In this document: positions 7,886-17,209 of the stretch, piece after piece
Numbering within the stretch: position 1 is the stretch's first letter
Layout: each line of letters starts with the position of its first letter
From: Herpetosiphonaceae bacterium
Lineage (GTDB): Bacteria > Chloroflexota > Chloroflexia > Chloroflexales > Kallotenuaceae
Length of the DNA: 64,000 nt
Assembly (NCBI GenBank): GCA_013821605.1
Contig: JACDGP010000008.1
Span: 1-64,000, forward strand
Reading direction: 5' to 3'
Program-made: the position numbers and the translations under genes
Notes under the pieces: generated by a model
What the model was told of the DNA's origin: nothing
Database searches by the model: none
The model's input: the letters and a program-made list of their open reading frames with translations, nothing else

Positions 7886-9835
7886 GTGGGCGTCACACCT
7901 GAGGAACGTCAAGTAGTAGCCGAGCCGGAACGGCATGCTATTCGTGAATTGCTCGTAGGACGACCGCTTGATTCGGCATCAGCGGCCCATCAAACAATTC
8001 GTAAATTTGTTGCATTGCCGGTCTTTGCCTCCGACGCCCTGTCGTCGGTTGCCTACGCTACCGAAGAAATCTTACGTGTCCTGGCCCTGGCCGGCGGGGT
8101 TGGCTTGGCCGCCTTTTCGTTATCAATCCCCATTTCGGTCATTATTGTTGGCTTGCTTATCGTGCTGACGCTGAGTTACCGCCAAACGATCTTTGCCTAC
8201 CCGAGTGGCGGGGGTGCCTATATTGTAGCCCGCGATAATCTCGGTGAAAGCCCCGCCCAGGTCGCGGGTGCGGCGCTGCTGACCGACTATATCTTGACCG
8301 TCTCGGTAAGTATCGCGGCGGGTGTTGCGCAGATTACTTCGGCATTCCCGATGCTTACGCCTTTCCGTGTGGAGATTTGTCTTGCTCTGATCTGGCTGAT
8401 GACTGTCGTTAACCTGCGGGGTGTTAAGGAGTCCGGTGCTGCTTTTGCCGGCCCCACCTATTTTTTCCTCGGTATGACAGCCTTGTTGTTACTGACGGGG
8501 TTCTGGCAGCTCACGCATGGTTCGCTTGGAACCGTCACCGATGTGCGTATGAATGTCATCCCAATCACCAGTACCCTCACGATCCTATTATTGTTACGTG
8601 CTTTTTCAAGTGGCTGTACAGCCTTGACCGGAGTGGAAGCCATTTCGAACGGCATACCGGCCTTTAAAGAGCCTAAGAGCCGTAATGCTGCTACGACTAT
8701 GGCCTTCATGAGTGGTATTTTGGGCGTCACCTTTATTGGCATTACTGTCCTGGCACGCCGCATTCAAGCTGTACCCGCCGACGAGACTGTGATCTCACAG
8801 CTAGCACGTACCATCTTTGGGCGCGGCCCGCTCTACTTTGCCATGGCCGCTGCTACGACCGCAGTGTTGATTATGGCTGCTAATACGTCATTCGCCGATT
8901 TTCCGCGCCTTAGCGCCTTGCAAGCTGGCGATGGCTTCTTGCCTCGGCAGTTGACCAATCGGGGGTCGCGGCTGGTCTTCTCCTGGGGTATTCTGGCCCT
9001 TGCCATCTTGGCTTCGTTGCTGATTCTCTTGTTCAATGGCGATGTATCGCGCTTGATTCCTCTCTATGCGATTGGTGTGTTTCTCAGCTTTACGCTATCA
9101 CAACTCGGTATGGTCATTCGCTGGCGCAAAGTATCGCGCCTTCGGCCAGATGAAGAGATACAGAGCAAGGGAACGGTCTTGCGGCCTGATCGCTGGTGGT
9201 GGGCCAAAGGGACGGTTAATGGTCTGGGTGCGCTTCTTTCATTAGTTGTAACGCTGGTCTTTGCCTTCTCTAAGTTCACTGAAGGAGCCTGGGTCACGGT
9301 GTTGTTGATCCCGTCCCTCGTCTGGCTCTTCTTCCGCATTCATAAGCATTACCGCGATACGGCACGTGCCTTGAGTCTCGAAAAGGTCTGCGATCCTGAC
9401 CTGCGAGGTCACGCTATCGAAACGATTCTGCTCATCGATAACGTCCACCGGGGAACGCTGCAGCAGGTACGGTTCGCCGAGTCGCTGGGACGGCCCTGGA
9501 TCGCCGTTCACATTGGGGCTGACTCGGCCAAAGCTGAACGTACACGTGAGCGCTGGAATCAATTTGTTGGTCATCGGGGCGAACTTACGGTGATCGAGTC
9601 GCCGTATCGTAACCTGGTCGGCCCGGTACAGCAGTTGATCAAGCAATTCCAGGCCGAGAACCCCGGCGTCTTTATTAACGTGGTGTTGGGTCAACTCGTA
9701 ACGACTTCGTGGTGGACGCAGTTGCTGCATCAAAACACTGGGCCGCTCTTTAAGTTCACGCTCCAACGCATGCATAACGTTGTGGTAACCGATGTCCATT
9801 ATCTGCTAGAGCCAGATGGTACGGTAGACGTCTAG
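7886..9835 (+). CDS. kimA: KimA-like potassium permease, copy 1
   Basis: The 649-residue APC-superfamily transporter has about 12 membrane segments (residues 40-475) and a cytoplasmic C-terminal domain starting around IETILLIDNVHRGT, as in the K+/H+ symporter KimA. Residues equivalent to the K+ site of Bacillus subtilis KimA are present with correct spacing: D50 and Y57 in ASDALSSVAY, and D134-Y135-x2-T138 in DYILT. KimA is inhibited by c-di-AMP in known systems. The start is a GTG with AGGAG 7 nt upstream. A DUF4118 kinase and KdpE-like regulator follow 104 bp later. A close paralogue lies at 12292-14235. Confidence 0.85.
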   Translation: MGVTPEERQVVAEPERHAIRELLVGRPLDSASAAHQTIRKFVALPVFASDALSSVAYATEEILRVLALAGGVGLAAFSLSIPISVIIVGLLIVLTLSYRQTIFAYPSGGGAYIVARDNLGESPAQVAGAALLTDYILTVSVSIAAGVAQITSAFPMLTPFRVEICLALIWLMTVVNLRGVKESGAAFAGPTYFFLGMTALLLLTGFWQLTHGSLGTVTDVRMNVIPITSTLTILLLLRAFSSGCTALTGVEAISNGIPAFKEPKSRNAATTMAFMSGILGVTFIGITVLARRIQAVPADETVISQLARTIFGRGPLYFAMAAATTAVLIMAANTSFADFPRLSALQAGDGFLPRQLTNRGSRLVFSWGILALAILASLLILLFNGDVSRLIPLYAIGVFLSFTLSQLGMVIRWRKVSRLRPDEEIQSKGTVLRPDRWWWAKGTVNGLGALLSLVVTLVFAFSKFTEGAWVTVLLIPSLVWLFFRIHKHYRDTARALSLEKVCDPDLRGHAIETILLIDNVHRGTLQQVRFAESLGRPWIAVHIGADSAKAERTRERWNQFVGHRGELTVIESPYRNLVGPVQQLIKQFQAENPGVFINVVLGQLVTTSWWTQLLHQNTGPLFKFTLQRMHNVVVTDVHYLLEPDGTVDV

Positions 9836-9939
9836 TGTGGGTAATGCCTTTGGCTCCGATCAATTGATGCTCAGGGCGCATGTGCGAGTAATGGTGCATG
9901 TGCTCTGCGTGGTCTAGATAGAGGCATCAAGCAGTCTAT

Positions 9940-11397
9940 ATGTTGCGACATGGAGCGTGGCGGTTTGCGGTTGCGGTTGGAAGCGTTGCTGCCTTAACGG
10001 TTGTCTTGCTGCTACTCCAGCCGTATTTAGCTGTTGGTACGCTCGTCTTATGCTATGTTCCACTTGTGCTCGTTGTAGCGATTCAGTTTGGCCGTCGTGC
10101 CGCTATTCTGTGCTCCTTCGCCTCTTTTCTTGCGTATAACTTCTTCTTTGTACCTCCGCTGTATACGCTCTTTGTTGCTCGACAGCAAGACGTTATCGAA
10201 TTATTCATCTTTTTGAGCGTGTCACTGCTTGCCGGTACACTGGCGTCGCGGGAGCGCGCGTTGGCTCTCGCTGCGACACGGCGTGCCGAACAAATGACCG
10301 TCCTCTACCAGCTCAGTCAAGATGTGAGTGCCGCAGTGGACGACAGCGTGATCCTGCCACAAATTGCTGCTGCTGCGCTCCAGATGCTACCAGCCTGCGG
10401 AATCGAAATTGTGCTGGTACCACGCGAGGGACGATCTTCTTCAACGACCCGGGCAGGGCGGACCGATGGAGACACCTTCGCTTCGGTTCCGGTCGTTGCC
10501 GGTGGACTGACGTTAGGTGAACTGCACGTGTGGGGTCTTCAACATGGCAGTGCTGAAGAAATTGACACGCTACTGCGAACGATTGCTAATCATGTTGCTC
10601 TCGTTGTTGAGCGCTCACGTGCAGTCGCGGCAGTCTGGCAAGCCCGCTCGTTACGGGATGCCGATCTCTTGAAAGGTGCTTTGCTATCGTCGGTATCGCA
10701 CGATCTGCGAACTCCACTAGCCGTGATCAAAGGTGCTGCCAGCAATTTGCTAGATACCGAAGTAAGTTGGAATCCTGCGACACAACGTATTTTCGCTGAG
10801 ACGATCAGCAGTGAGGCCGACCGGCTGAACCGCTTTGTTCGTAACCTGCTCGAAATGTCGCGGCTGGAAGGGGGTACGATGCAACGTCCTCGCTCGTTGA
10901 TTGACATAAGTGATGTAATTGGTGCGACGCTGCATCGCCTGCACCCTGTCCTTACCGGTCATCCAGTCGAGGTTGTGATTGCGCTCGACCTGCCACCAGT
11001 CGCCATTGATGCCGTTCAGCTTGATTTGGTACTCAGTAATTTATTAGAAAATGCTGCCAAATTCTCGTCGGATGCGATGCCAATAGAGGTGAATGGCCGC
11101 CGGCATGGTGATGAATTACTTATTAGTGTGCTTGATTGGGGTTCCGGCATACCTGACGCGGCGTTTGAGCACATATTTGAGAAATTCTACCGCTGGGCCG
11201 GCCCAGAGCATGGACCGGGGGGCTCCGGCTTGGGCCTGGCTATCTGCCAGGGCATCGTAACGGCGCATGGTGGACACATCTGGGCAGAAAATAGGCCGGA
11301 CGGGGGTGCGGCTTTCCGCTTTACTTTGCCTATCGCTGCAGAAACGCTAAATCCTCTAGCGCTGCCCCTCGGGCAGTCGGATGGGAAAGCGGTATGA
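9940..11397 (+). CDS. DUF4118 sensor histidine kinase (KdpD C-terminal-like), copy 1
   Basis: The 485-residue kinase matches the C-terminal half of KdpD. It has four hydrophobic segments in a DUF4118 domain (residues 8-105, with the characteristic AYNFFFVPPLYTL), a GAF-like linker (about 115-230), a HisKA domain with the phospho-acceptor His254 in SVSHDLRTPL, and an ATPase domain with N box NLLENAAKFS and G boxes DWGSGIP and GGSGLGLAI. It lacks the N-terminal KdpD ATP-binding and USP domains. The stop overlaps the start of the response regulator by 4 bp, so the two are translationally coupled. The upstream kimA-like gene is the likely target or partner. Confidence 0.9.
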   Translation: MLRHGAWRFAVAVGSVAALTVVLLLLQPYLAVGTLVLCYVPLVLVVAIQFGRRAAILCSFASFLAYNFFFVPPLYTLFVARQQDVIELFIFLSVSLLAGTLASRERALALAATRRAEQMTVLYQLSQDVSAAVDDSVILPQIAAAALQMLPACGIEIVLVPREGRSSSTTRAGRTDGDTFASVPVVAGGLTLGELHVWGLQHGSAEEIDTLLRTIANHVALVVERSRAVAAVWQARSLRDADLLKGALLSSVSHDLRTPLAVIKGAASNLLDTEVSWNPATQRIFAETISSEADRLNRFVRNLLEMSRLEGGTMQRPRSLIDISDVIGATLHRLHPVLTGHPVEVVIALDLPPVAIDAVQLDLVLSNLLENAAKFSSDAMPIEVNGRRHGDELLISVLDWGSGIPDAAFEHIFEKFYRWAGPEHGPGGSGLGLAICQGIVTAHGGHIWAENRPDGGAAFRFTLPIAAETLNPLALPLGQSDGKAV

Positions 11398-12092
11398 GTG
11401 GCCCACGTGTCTTGATCGTCGACGACGAGCGTCAAATGCGGCGCCTCTTGGAAGCGACATTGCTGGGTCATGACTATACCGTCTTGGTCGCGGCCACTGG
11501 TCGCGAAGCCTTGAATCTTGCGGCGACGGCACGTCCAGAAGTCATCGTGCTTGACTTGGGACTCCCTGATCTTGATGGCTTAGAGGTCTGTAGGCGCATT
11601 CGTGCCTGGTCTCAGATACCGATAATCGTGGTTTCCGCCCGTGACGAGGAACAAGCCAAAGTGGAAGCGCTCGATCTAGGGGCGGACGATTACTTGACCA
11701 AGCCTTTTGGTATGAATGAACTCTTGGCTCGCTTAAGAGTTGCGCTCAGACACGTTAGCCCCGTTGCGGCGAACGACCCTGTTGTACGCTTTGATAGTAT
11801 CGAAGTCGATTTTAACCGTCGCATGGTGTTGCGCAACGGTGCTGAGATTCACTTGACACCGATCGAGTATAACTTGTTGCGTTTACTCGTGACCAATCCT
11901 GAGCGGGTCCTCACGCAAAAGTATGTGCTACGCACGGTCTGGGGACCCGGCTATGAGGCTGAGGCTCAAACCCTGCGTGTCCATATCGGGCAGTTACGTC
12001 GTAAAATTGAGCCCGATCCAACTCAGCCTTCGTATATTCAGACCGAAGTCGGGATTGGTTATCGCTTCCGCATGCCCTCCAGCATAGCTTGA
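11394..12092 (+). CDS. KdpE-like OmpR-family response regulator, copy 1
   Basis: The 232-residue product has a receiver domain (about residues 4-118) with acidic pair D10-D11, phospho-acceptor D54 in VIVLDLGLPD, and the conserved Lys in DYLTKPF. A winged-helix DNA-binding domain follows (about 130-228, LTPIEYNLLRLLV and GIGYRF). This is the OmpR/KdpE layout. It starts within the last codons of the DUF4118 kinase gene (ATGA overlap), so it is almost certainly the cognate regulator. By analogy with KdpE, it may control K+ uptake genes, but no target site is proven here. Confidence 0.9.
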   Translation: MSGPRVLIVDDERQMRRLLEATLLGHDYTVLVAATGREALNLAATARPEVIVLDLGLPDLDGLEVCRRIRAWSQIPIIVVSARDEEQAKVEALDLGADDYLTKPFGMNELLARLRVALRHVSPVAANDPVVRFDSIEVDFNRRMVLRNGAEIHLTPIEYNLLRLLVTNPERVLTQKYVLRTVWGPGYEAEAQTLRVHIGQLRRKIEPDPTQPSYIQTEVGIGYRFRMPSSIA

Positions 12093-12174
12093 GTACGCGT
12101 TCCTCGACGTACCTCGTCGGCTGTTCCATAGGCAGGCCTGACGTTGGATGCCTCTTTACACCTTCTTTATTCGT

Positions 12175-12203
12175 TTGAACTACTTCCATAGATCATCTTT
12201 ATA
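12175..12203 (+). promoter_or_regulatory. candidate promoter of the second kimA-like unit
   Basis: TTGAAC (12175-12180), 17-bp spacer, TTTATA (12198-12203), in the 199-bp gap before the second kimA-like gene. The start codon lies about 90 nt downstream. A second TATAGT hexamer follows shortly after, so the exact start is uncertain. Confidence 0.4.
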
Positions 12204-12291
12204 CCGCCAAGAGTATAGTTCCCTGTGGTCCATTGCAGGCCGTTATGTGCGTGCTAGGGACCAAATGCTTTGTACCAGCAGGGAAGGATAT

Positions 12292-14235
12292 ATGCTTCAA
12301 CCGGATACCGAACGTATCGCTCAGCCCGAACACCATCCGCTCCGGGATTTGTTGGTCGGTCGGCCATTAACGACGGCCTCAGCTCCTCATCAAACGATCC
12401 GCAAAATTGTAGCGCTGCCGGTGTTTGCCTCGGATGCCCTCTCGTCTGTGGCCTACGCCACCGAAGAAATCCTGCGGGTGTTGGCCCTCGCGGGGGCAGT
12501 GGGGATAGCTGCCTTCCATCTCTCGATCCCGATCTCGATCATTATCGTTGCCCTGCTCGTCGTCTTAACACTCTCGTATCGCCAGACAATTTTCGCCTAT
12601 CCTGGTGGGGGCGGTGCGTACATTGTCGCTCGCGATAATCTGGGCGAAGGACCGGCCCAGATGGCAGGGGCAGCATTACTCACCGACTATATCCTTACGG
12701 TATCGGTCAGTATTGCTTCGGGCGTTGCACAGATTACATCGGCATTTCCAGCGTTGATTCCATGGCGGGTTGAAATCTGCCTGCTGCTCATTGGGTTCAT
12801 GACGATCGTGAACCTGCGTGGGGTCAAAGAATCAGGTGCGGCCTTCGCCGGACCGACCTATTTCTTCCTCGGTATCACCAGCTTGTTGCTGGCTACAGGT
12901 GGTTGGCAGTTGTTGCATGGTACGCTCGCTACAGTGACCGGCGTCACCACCAATGTTACCCCCGTTGTCGGAGCCCTGACCCTGTTGCTGCTGCTCCGGG
13001 CTTTTTCGTCCGGCTGTACGGCCCTGACGGGTGTGGAGGCGATCTCCAACGGTATCACGGCCTTTAAAGAGCCGAAAAGCCGTAATGCCTCGGCCACGAT
13101 GGTAGCGATGAGCGTGATCCTGGGCATCACATTTATTGGTATTACCATCCTGGCCAATCAGATTCATGCGCTGCCGGCCGAAGAGACCGTGATCTCGCAA
13201 CTCAGCCGCACCGTCTTTGGCCGTGGTCCGCTGTATTACGCTATGACAGCCGGCACGACGCTGGTTTTGATTATGGCAGCGAATACGTCGTTTGCAGATT
13301 TTCCCCGGCTGTGTGCTCTGCATGCCGGCGACGGCTTTCTGCCGCGTCAACTGACGATGCGTGGTTCGCGCCTGGTTTTCTCGTGGGGTATTGTGGCGCT
13401 GGCGCTCTTCGCGTCGAGCTTAATTCTGTTATTTAATGGCGATGTATCGCGCTTAATCCCGCTGTATGCGATCGGCGTGTTTCTCAGCTTTACGCTTTCC
13501 CAGACCGGGATGGTCGTGCGCTGGCGGAAAATCTCCAAACTTAGTCCGGGCGAAGAAGTGCACGGTGAGGGGACCGTGCTACGACCTGACCGCTACTGGT
13601 GGGCGAAGCAAGGCATTAATGGCCTAGGTGCTGTGCTGTCCTTCGTTGTGATGCTAGTTTTCGCTGCATCGAAGTTTACGGAGGGCGCGTGGGTGACGGT
13701 GATTCTGATTCCCTGCCTCGTGTGGGGCTTTTTCCGCATTCACCACCATTACCGCACCACAGCCAAGGCACTCAGCTTGGAGAAGGTGGGGAATCCTGAC
13801 TTACGCGGTCATGCGATCGAGACGCTGCTGCTGGTCGACAACGTCCATCGCGGCACGCTCCAGCAGGTCCGTTTTGCCGAGTCGCTTGGCCGGCCGTGGA
13901 TAGCGCTGCATGTGTCGGCTGACTCGTCTAAGGCGGAACGCACCCGTCAGCGGTGGGAGCAATTTATTGGCAATCGTGGCGAACTGTATATGATCGAGTC
14001 GCCCTACCGTAACTTGGTCGGTCCCGTGCAACAAGTCATTAAAGAGATCCAGGAGAGCAACCCTGGCATCTTTGTCAACGTGGTGTTGGGTCAGTTGGTG
14101 ACGACGTCGTGGTGGACGCAGTTGCTCCACCAAAACACCGGCCCACTGTTTAAGTTCTCGCTCCAACGCATGCATAATGTGGTCGTTACCGATGTGCATT
14201 ACCTGCTAGAGCCGGATGGAACGATCGAGGTATGA
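12292..14235 (+). CDS. kimA: KimA-like potassium permease, copy 2
   Basis: The 647-residue paralogue of the 7886-9835 product differs by scattered substitutions and keeps the same layout: about 12 membrane segments and a C-terminal cytoplasmic domain. The K+-site residues are D48 and Y55 in ASDALSSVAY and D132-Y133-x2-T136 in DYILT. The C-terminal 130 residues are nearly identical to copy 1, which points to duplication. The ATG at 12292 has GGGAAGG just upstream and gives a length matching copy 1; a longer in-frame extension to 12148 has no homologous residues. It overlaps the next small gene by 4 bp. Confidence 0.85.
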   Translation: MLQPDTERIAQPEHHPLRDLLVGRPLTTASAPHQTIRKIVALPVFASDALSSVAYATEEILRVLALAGAVGIAAFHLSIPISIIIVALLVVLTLSYRQTIFAYPGGGGAYIVARDNLGEGPAQMAGAALLTDYILTVSVSIASGVAQITSAFPALIPWRVEICLLLIGFMTIVNLRGVKESGAAFAGPTYFFLGITSLLLATGGWQLLHGTLATVTGVTTNVTPVVGALTLLLLLRAFSSGCTALTGVEAISNGITAFKEPKSRNASATMVAMSVILGITFIGITILANQIHALPAEETVISQLSRTVFGRGPLYYAMTAGTTLVLIMAANTSFADFPRLCALHAGDGFLPRQLTMRGSRLVFSWGIVALALFASSLILLFNGDVSRLIPLYAIGVFLSFTLSQTGMVVRWRKISKLSPGEEVHGEGTVLRPDRYWWAKQGINGLGAVLSFVVMLVFAASKFTEGAWVTVILIPCLVWGFFRIHHHYRTTAKALSLEKVGNPDLRGHAIETLLLVDNVHRGTLQQVRFAESLGRPWIALHVSADSSKAERTRQRWEQFIGNRGELYMIESPYRNLVGPVQQVIKEIQESNPGIFVNVVLGQLVTTSWWTQLLHQNTGPLFKFSLQRMHNVVVTDVHYLLEPDGTIEV

Positions 14236-14594
14236 AAGGCAAGCGACAACCGGCTTGGTGGACACTCTACCTATGGTGTGCGGTGGGTATGGTGCTGTTG
14301 TTCGGCGAGCATTTCATGCCTGTGTCGGCGGGCTGGCACAAGCTACTAGAAGTGCTGGTCGTGCTGTGTCTCTTCGGCGTCACCGCCATCTGGCTTCGCT
14401 GCAATGCTGCAGCACTGGAAGCCGAAGCGCGCGACCGCGAGCGTCGTGCTGCAGCGGCCGGTGTTCGTCGCAATGTGCCGTTGACGCCGATCCAAAGCTA
14501 TTATTTAGACGTCATGGATCAACAGCAAGGCCGCGAGGATGCCACGTGGGTGTACACCCCACATGAACGAGCTCGATTTTCCGAACACAAGTAG
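14232..14594 (+). CDS. Small two-helix membrane protein of unknown function
   Basis: The 120-residue product is not recognised. It has two hydrophobic segments (about residues 9-28 and 38-56), then a charged, Ala/Arg-rich stretch that may be a coiled coil (AAALEAEARDRERRAAA), and a polar C terminus. It starts inside the stop region of the second kimA-like gene (ATGA overlap), so it is translationally coupled to the permease. An accessory or regulatory subunit is possible. The first kimA-like unit has no equivalent gene. Confidence 0.65.
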   Translation: MKGKRQPAWWTLYLWCAVGMVLLFGEHFMPVSAGWHKLLEVLVVLCLFGVTAIWLRCNAAALEAEARDRERRAAAAGVRRNVPLTPIQSYYLDVMDQQQGREDATWVYTPHERARFSEHK

Positions 14595-14671
14595 CCGTGG
14601 GTTTGGCAGCACTGGTCGCACGGCTACGTACGGGTAGTTGGACTGGGTGTGGATGATGAAATGGACCCCAC

Positions 14672-16120
14672 ATGCATCTAGCATGGCAGATGGTAGCTCG
14701 AATAGAGCGGTATGTGGCCCTCCGATATGGCCTAAGTATTGCCATTGTCGTCCTGGCAACTGCGCTGCTGCTCCTGATTCGAGTTGGCATCGGGCTGGAA
14801 GTCGCGAATATTTCGCTCGGCTATATCGTCGCCGTATTGCTGGCAGCCATTACCTATGGTCTTGGCGCGGGAGTGGTCGCCTCGGTCGCGGCCTTCCTGG
14901 CCTATAACTTCTTCTTTGTCGAGCCCTTATACGAGTTCACCGTTGCCAACCGGCAGGATGTGACTCGCCTTGTCCTATTTCTCGTGGTTGCCATCATTAC
15001 TTCTTCCATCGCCGCCCGGGCGCGGAGCCAAGCACAGCAAGCTCGCCATCGCGCCGAAGTGCAAGAAGCGCTGTATGAACTCAGCCAGATGATCAGTATC
15101 GAGGTTGAGGCGGCCGCGATTCTGCCCATCATTGCCCAACAGATCGTCCGCTTACTCGGCGTCGATGGTTGCATGATCGTCTTATTTGAAGGTGGCGTCC
15201 CAGGAACGACAACTGCCGGCAATGCTGGGAGCGAAGGCACTGCTGTGGTGACACCACTGCGAATCGGTGACCGTACGCTGGGTATGGTGCGCGTCTGGGA
15301 ACGACCAGCACAGATCGCAGGCCCAGAGGCGCGACGGCTCTTGGATACGCTGGCGCGCCAAGCCGCATTGGCCGTGGAACGCACGCGGCTGGCCGATGAA
15401 GCAACGCGCCTGCAGATCGTCGCCGAGTCTGATCGCACCAAGTCGGCGCTGCTCCATTCAGTGTCTCACGACCTTCGTACGCCAATCACAGCGATCAAAG
15501 GGGCCGTATCAAACCTGTTGGACGAAAGCGTCGTATGGAATGATGCTGCCGAGCAAACGTTGTTGACAACTATTGATGGTGAAGTGGACCGGCTCAACCT
15601 GCTTGTGCGCAACCTGTTGGATATGTCACGCATTGAAGCCGGCGTTTTTGTACCGCCGACCGAGTTGGCGATGCTGGAAGATGTGATCGGGCCGGTGCTC
15701 TACCGCCTTCGACGCATCACTGCCGACCGTCCACTCACGGTTGATATTCCTACCGACCTACCATTTATTCCTATGGCCGTGCCGCACGTCGATCAAATTT
15801 TCACGAACCTCCTCGAAAATGCCGTAAAATATACTCCGCCGGATACACCATTAACGATCAGTGCACGAGTCGTCAATGATACCGTCCAGGTTGACGTCGC
15901 GGATGCGGGCCCGGGCGTTCCGGCTGCAGAGCGTGAACGTATCTTTGACAAGTTTTACCGCCTCGGAGCGCCCGAAACGTCTTCCGGCGGCACGGGTTTG
16001 GGGCTCGCCATTTGCAAGTACCTAGTCGAGGTACATGGTGGTACTATTTGGACGCATCCGCGGGTGGGTGGTGGCGCAATCTTTAGCTTTACCTTGCCGC
16101 TCAGGCGGCCGCTTCCCTAA
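14672..16120 (+). CDS. DUF4118 sensor histidine kinase (KdpD C-terminal-like), copy 2
   Basis: The 482-residue kinase is a paralogue of the 9940-11397 product. It has a four-segment DUF4118 domain (residues 16-115, with AYNFFFVEPLYEF), a GAF-like region (about 130-240), His266 in SVSHDLRTPI, N box NLLENAVKYT and G boxes DAGPGVP and GGTGLGLAI. KdpD N-terminal ATP-binding and USP domains are absent. The start is an ATG without a strong ribosome binding site, so a nearby start is possible. It belongs to the second kimA-like unit, and its regulator follows 39 bp downstream. Confidence 0.88.
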   Translation: MHLAWQMVARIERYVALRYGLSIAIVVLATALLLLIRVGIGLEVANISLGYIVAVLLAAITYGLGAGVVASVAAFLAYNFFFVEPLYEFTVANRQDVTRLVLFLVVAIITSSIAARARSQAQQARHRAEVQEALYELSQMISIEVEAAAILPIIAQQIVRLLGVDGCMIVLFEGGVPGTTTAGNAGSEGTAVVTPLRIGDRTLGMVRVWERPAQIAGPEARRLLDTLARQAALAVERTRLADEATRLQIVAESDRTKSALLHSVSHDLRTPITAIKGAVSNLLDESVVWNDAAEQTLLTTIDGEVDRLNLLVRNLLDMSRIEAGVFVPPTELAMLEDVIGPVLYRLRRITADRPLTVDIPTDLPFIPMAVPHVDQIFTNLLENAVKYTPPDTPLTISARVVNDTVQVDVADAGPGVPAAERERIFDKFYRLGAPETSSGGTGLGLAICKYLVEVHGGTIWTHPRVGGGAIFSFTLPLRRPLP

Positions 16121-16159
16121 GAGACGACGGATGCAGCTTGCTCTATCGAGGAACATGTC

Positions 16160-16855
16160 ATGCCGGCACCCCAGATATTGGTCGTCGACGACGAACCGCA
16201 GATTCGGCGCTTTATCGAAGCAGGATTAAGTGCGCACGGTTATACCATTCTCACGGCTCCTAACGGCCTTAAAGCGCTCGACCTGATTGTTACAGCAGAA
16301 CCAGACCTCGTGGTTTTAGATTTGGCGATGCCTCTACTGGACGGCCTCGGTGTGATCGCTCGCGTGCGCGAATGGTCATCCGTGCCAATCATTGTGCTGA
16401 GTGTACGCGACGATGATCGTGGTAAGGTCGAAGCTCTCGACCTTGGGGCGGACGACTATCTAACGAAGCCCTTTAGTATGAATGAACTGTTGGCGCGCAT
16501 TCGTGTGGCATTGCGCCACGCCGGACAGCGGAATGCGCCCGCGCAAGCCGTGCTCAGGGCCGGTGGACTGGAGATGGATGTGCCCCGGCACATCGTTACA
16601 GTAGATGGCACCGAAGTACATCTTACTCCTACCGAATTCGATCTGCTGCGCATGCTCTTAAGCAACGCTGATCGGGTCATTACCCAACGACAATTACTCA
16701 CCGAGGTCTGGGGGGCCGGCTATGAAGATGATATCCAGACGCTGCGCATCTTCGTCGCGCAATTGCGGCGCAAGCTCAAGGAAAACACCGCTCAGCCGCA
16801 CTACATCATGACGGAGCCCGGCGTGGGCTATCGACTTCGCACCGAACCCATATAA
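16160..16855 (+). CDS. KdpE-like OmpR-family response regulator, copy 2
   Basis: The 231-residue regulator has a receiver domain with D10-D11, phospho-acceptor D54 in VVLDLAMP, and Lys in DYLTKPF, followed by a winged-helix domain (LTPTEFDLLRMLL, GVGYRLR). GAGGA lies 7 nt before the ATG. It is the expected partner of the DUF4118 kinase just upstream and a paralogue of the 11394-12092 product. Unlike copy 1, the kinase and regulator genes do not overlap. Confidence 0.9.
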   Translation: MPAPQILVVDDEPQIRRFIEAGLSAHGYTILTAPNGLKALDLIVTAEPDLVVLDLAMPLLDGLGVIARVREWSSVPIIVLSVRDDDRGKVEALDLGADDYLTKPFSMNELLARIRVALRHAGQRNAPAQAVLRAGGLEMDVPRHIVTVDGTEVHLTPTEFDLLRMLLSNADRVITQRQLLTEVWGAGYEDDIQTLRIFVAQLRRKLKENTAQPHYIMTEPGVGYRLRTEPI

Positions 16856-16863
16856 CTTCCATA

Positions 16864-16892
16864 TTGACTGGTGGGCATTCCCAATATTTTAT
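16864..16892 (+). promoter_or_regulatory. candidate promoter before the small acidic gene
   Basis: TTGACT (16864-16869), 17-bp spacer, TTTTAT (16887-16892). The spacer holds a small dyad TGGG-catt-CCCA. It lies 56 nt before the start of the 72-residue acidic protein gene and just after the second response regulator. Confidence 0.4.
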
Positions 16893-16947
16893 GTATGTGG
16901 CCTTGCTACACTCCCTATAGCTACGCCAGATATGCAGGGGAGGTCGC

Positions 16948-17166
16948 ATGACGAATGACAGAGCCGGTGTGACAAAGGAAAGCGGTTTATCAGCAACACC
17001 TGAACTCGATGCCCTTGATGCCCAGGAGGATGCGGAGGCGAACGCTGCATCTTGGCAAGCAGGTGGCCCCAGCGCCCAGGTTGAGGTGATTGTTGATGAA
17101 CTTATCGCCGGAGCAACGCAAAGCTACCACGAGCTGTCGACCAAGAGTCCGCTGTTCGGCACCTAA
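16948..17166 (+). CDS. Small acidic protein of unknown function
   Basis: The 72-residue product is not recognised. It is acidic and Ala-rich with no membrane segment or cysteine, and the end reads SPLFGT. A strong GGGGAGG site lies 5 nt before the ATG, and a plausible promoter is present, so translation is likely. It sits 43 bp before the P-type ATPase gene on the same strand and may be co-transcribed with it. Confidence 0.55.
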   Translation: MTNDRAGVTKESGLSATPELDALDAQEDAEANAASWQAGGPSAQVEVIVDELIAGATQSYHELSTKSPLFGT

Positions 17167-17167
17167 A

Positions 17168-17195
17168 GTGATGAATGCTATAATGTAGCCATCAC
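17168..17195 (+). promoter_or_regulatory. dyad flanking a TATAAT hexamer before the ATPase gene
   Basis: GTGATG (17168-17173) and CATCAC (17190-17195) flank a perfect -10 hexamer TATAAT (17179-17184). The start of the ATPase gene is 15 nt after the dyad. No clear -35 is seen. The symmetry suggests an operator over a promoter, or a leader hairpin. Confidence 0.35.
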
Positions 17196-17209
17196 CACTG
17201 GGGGAACCC

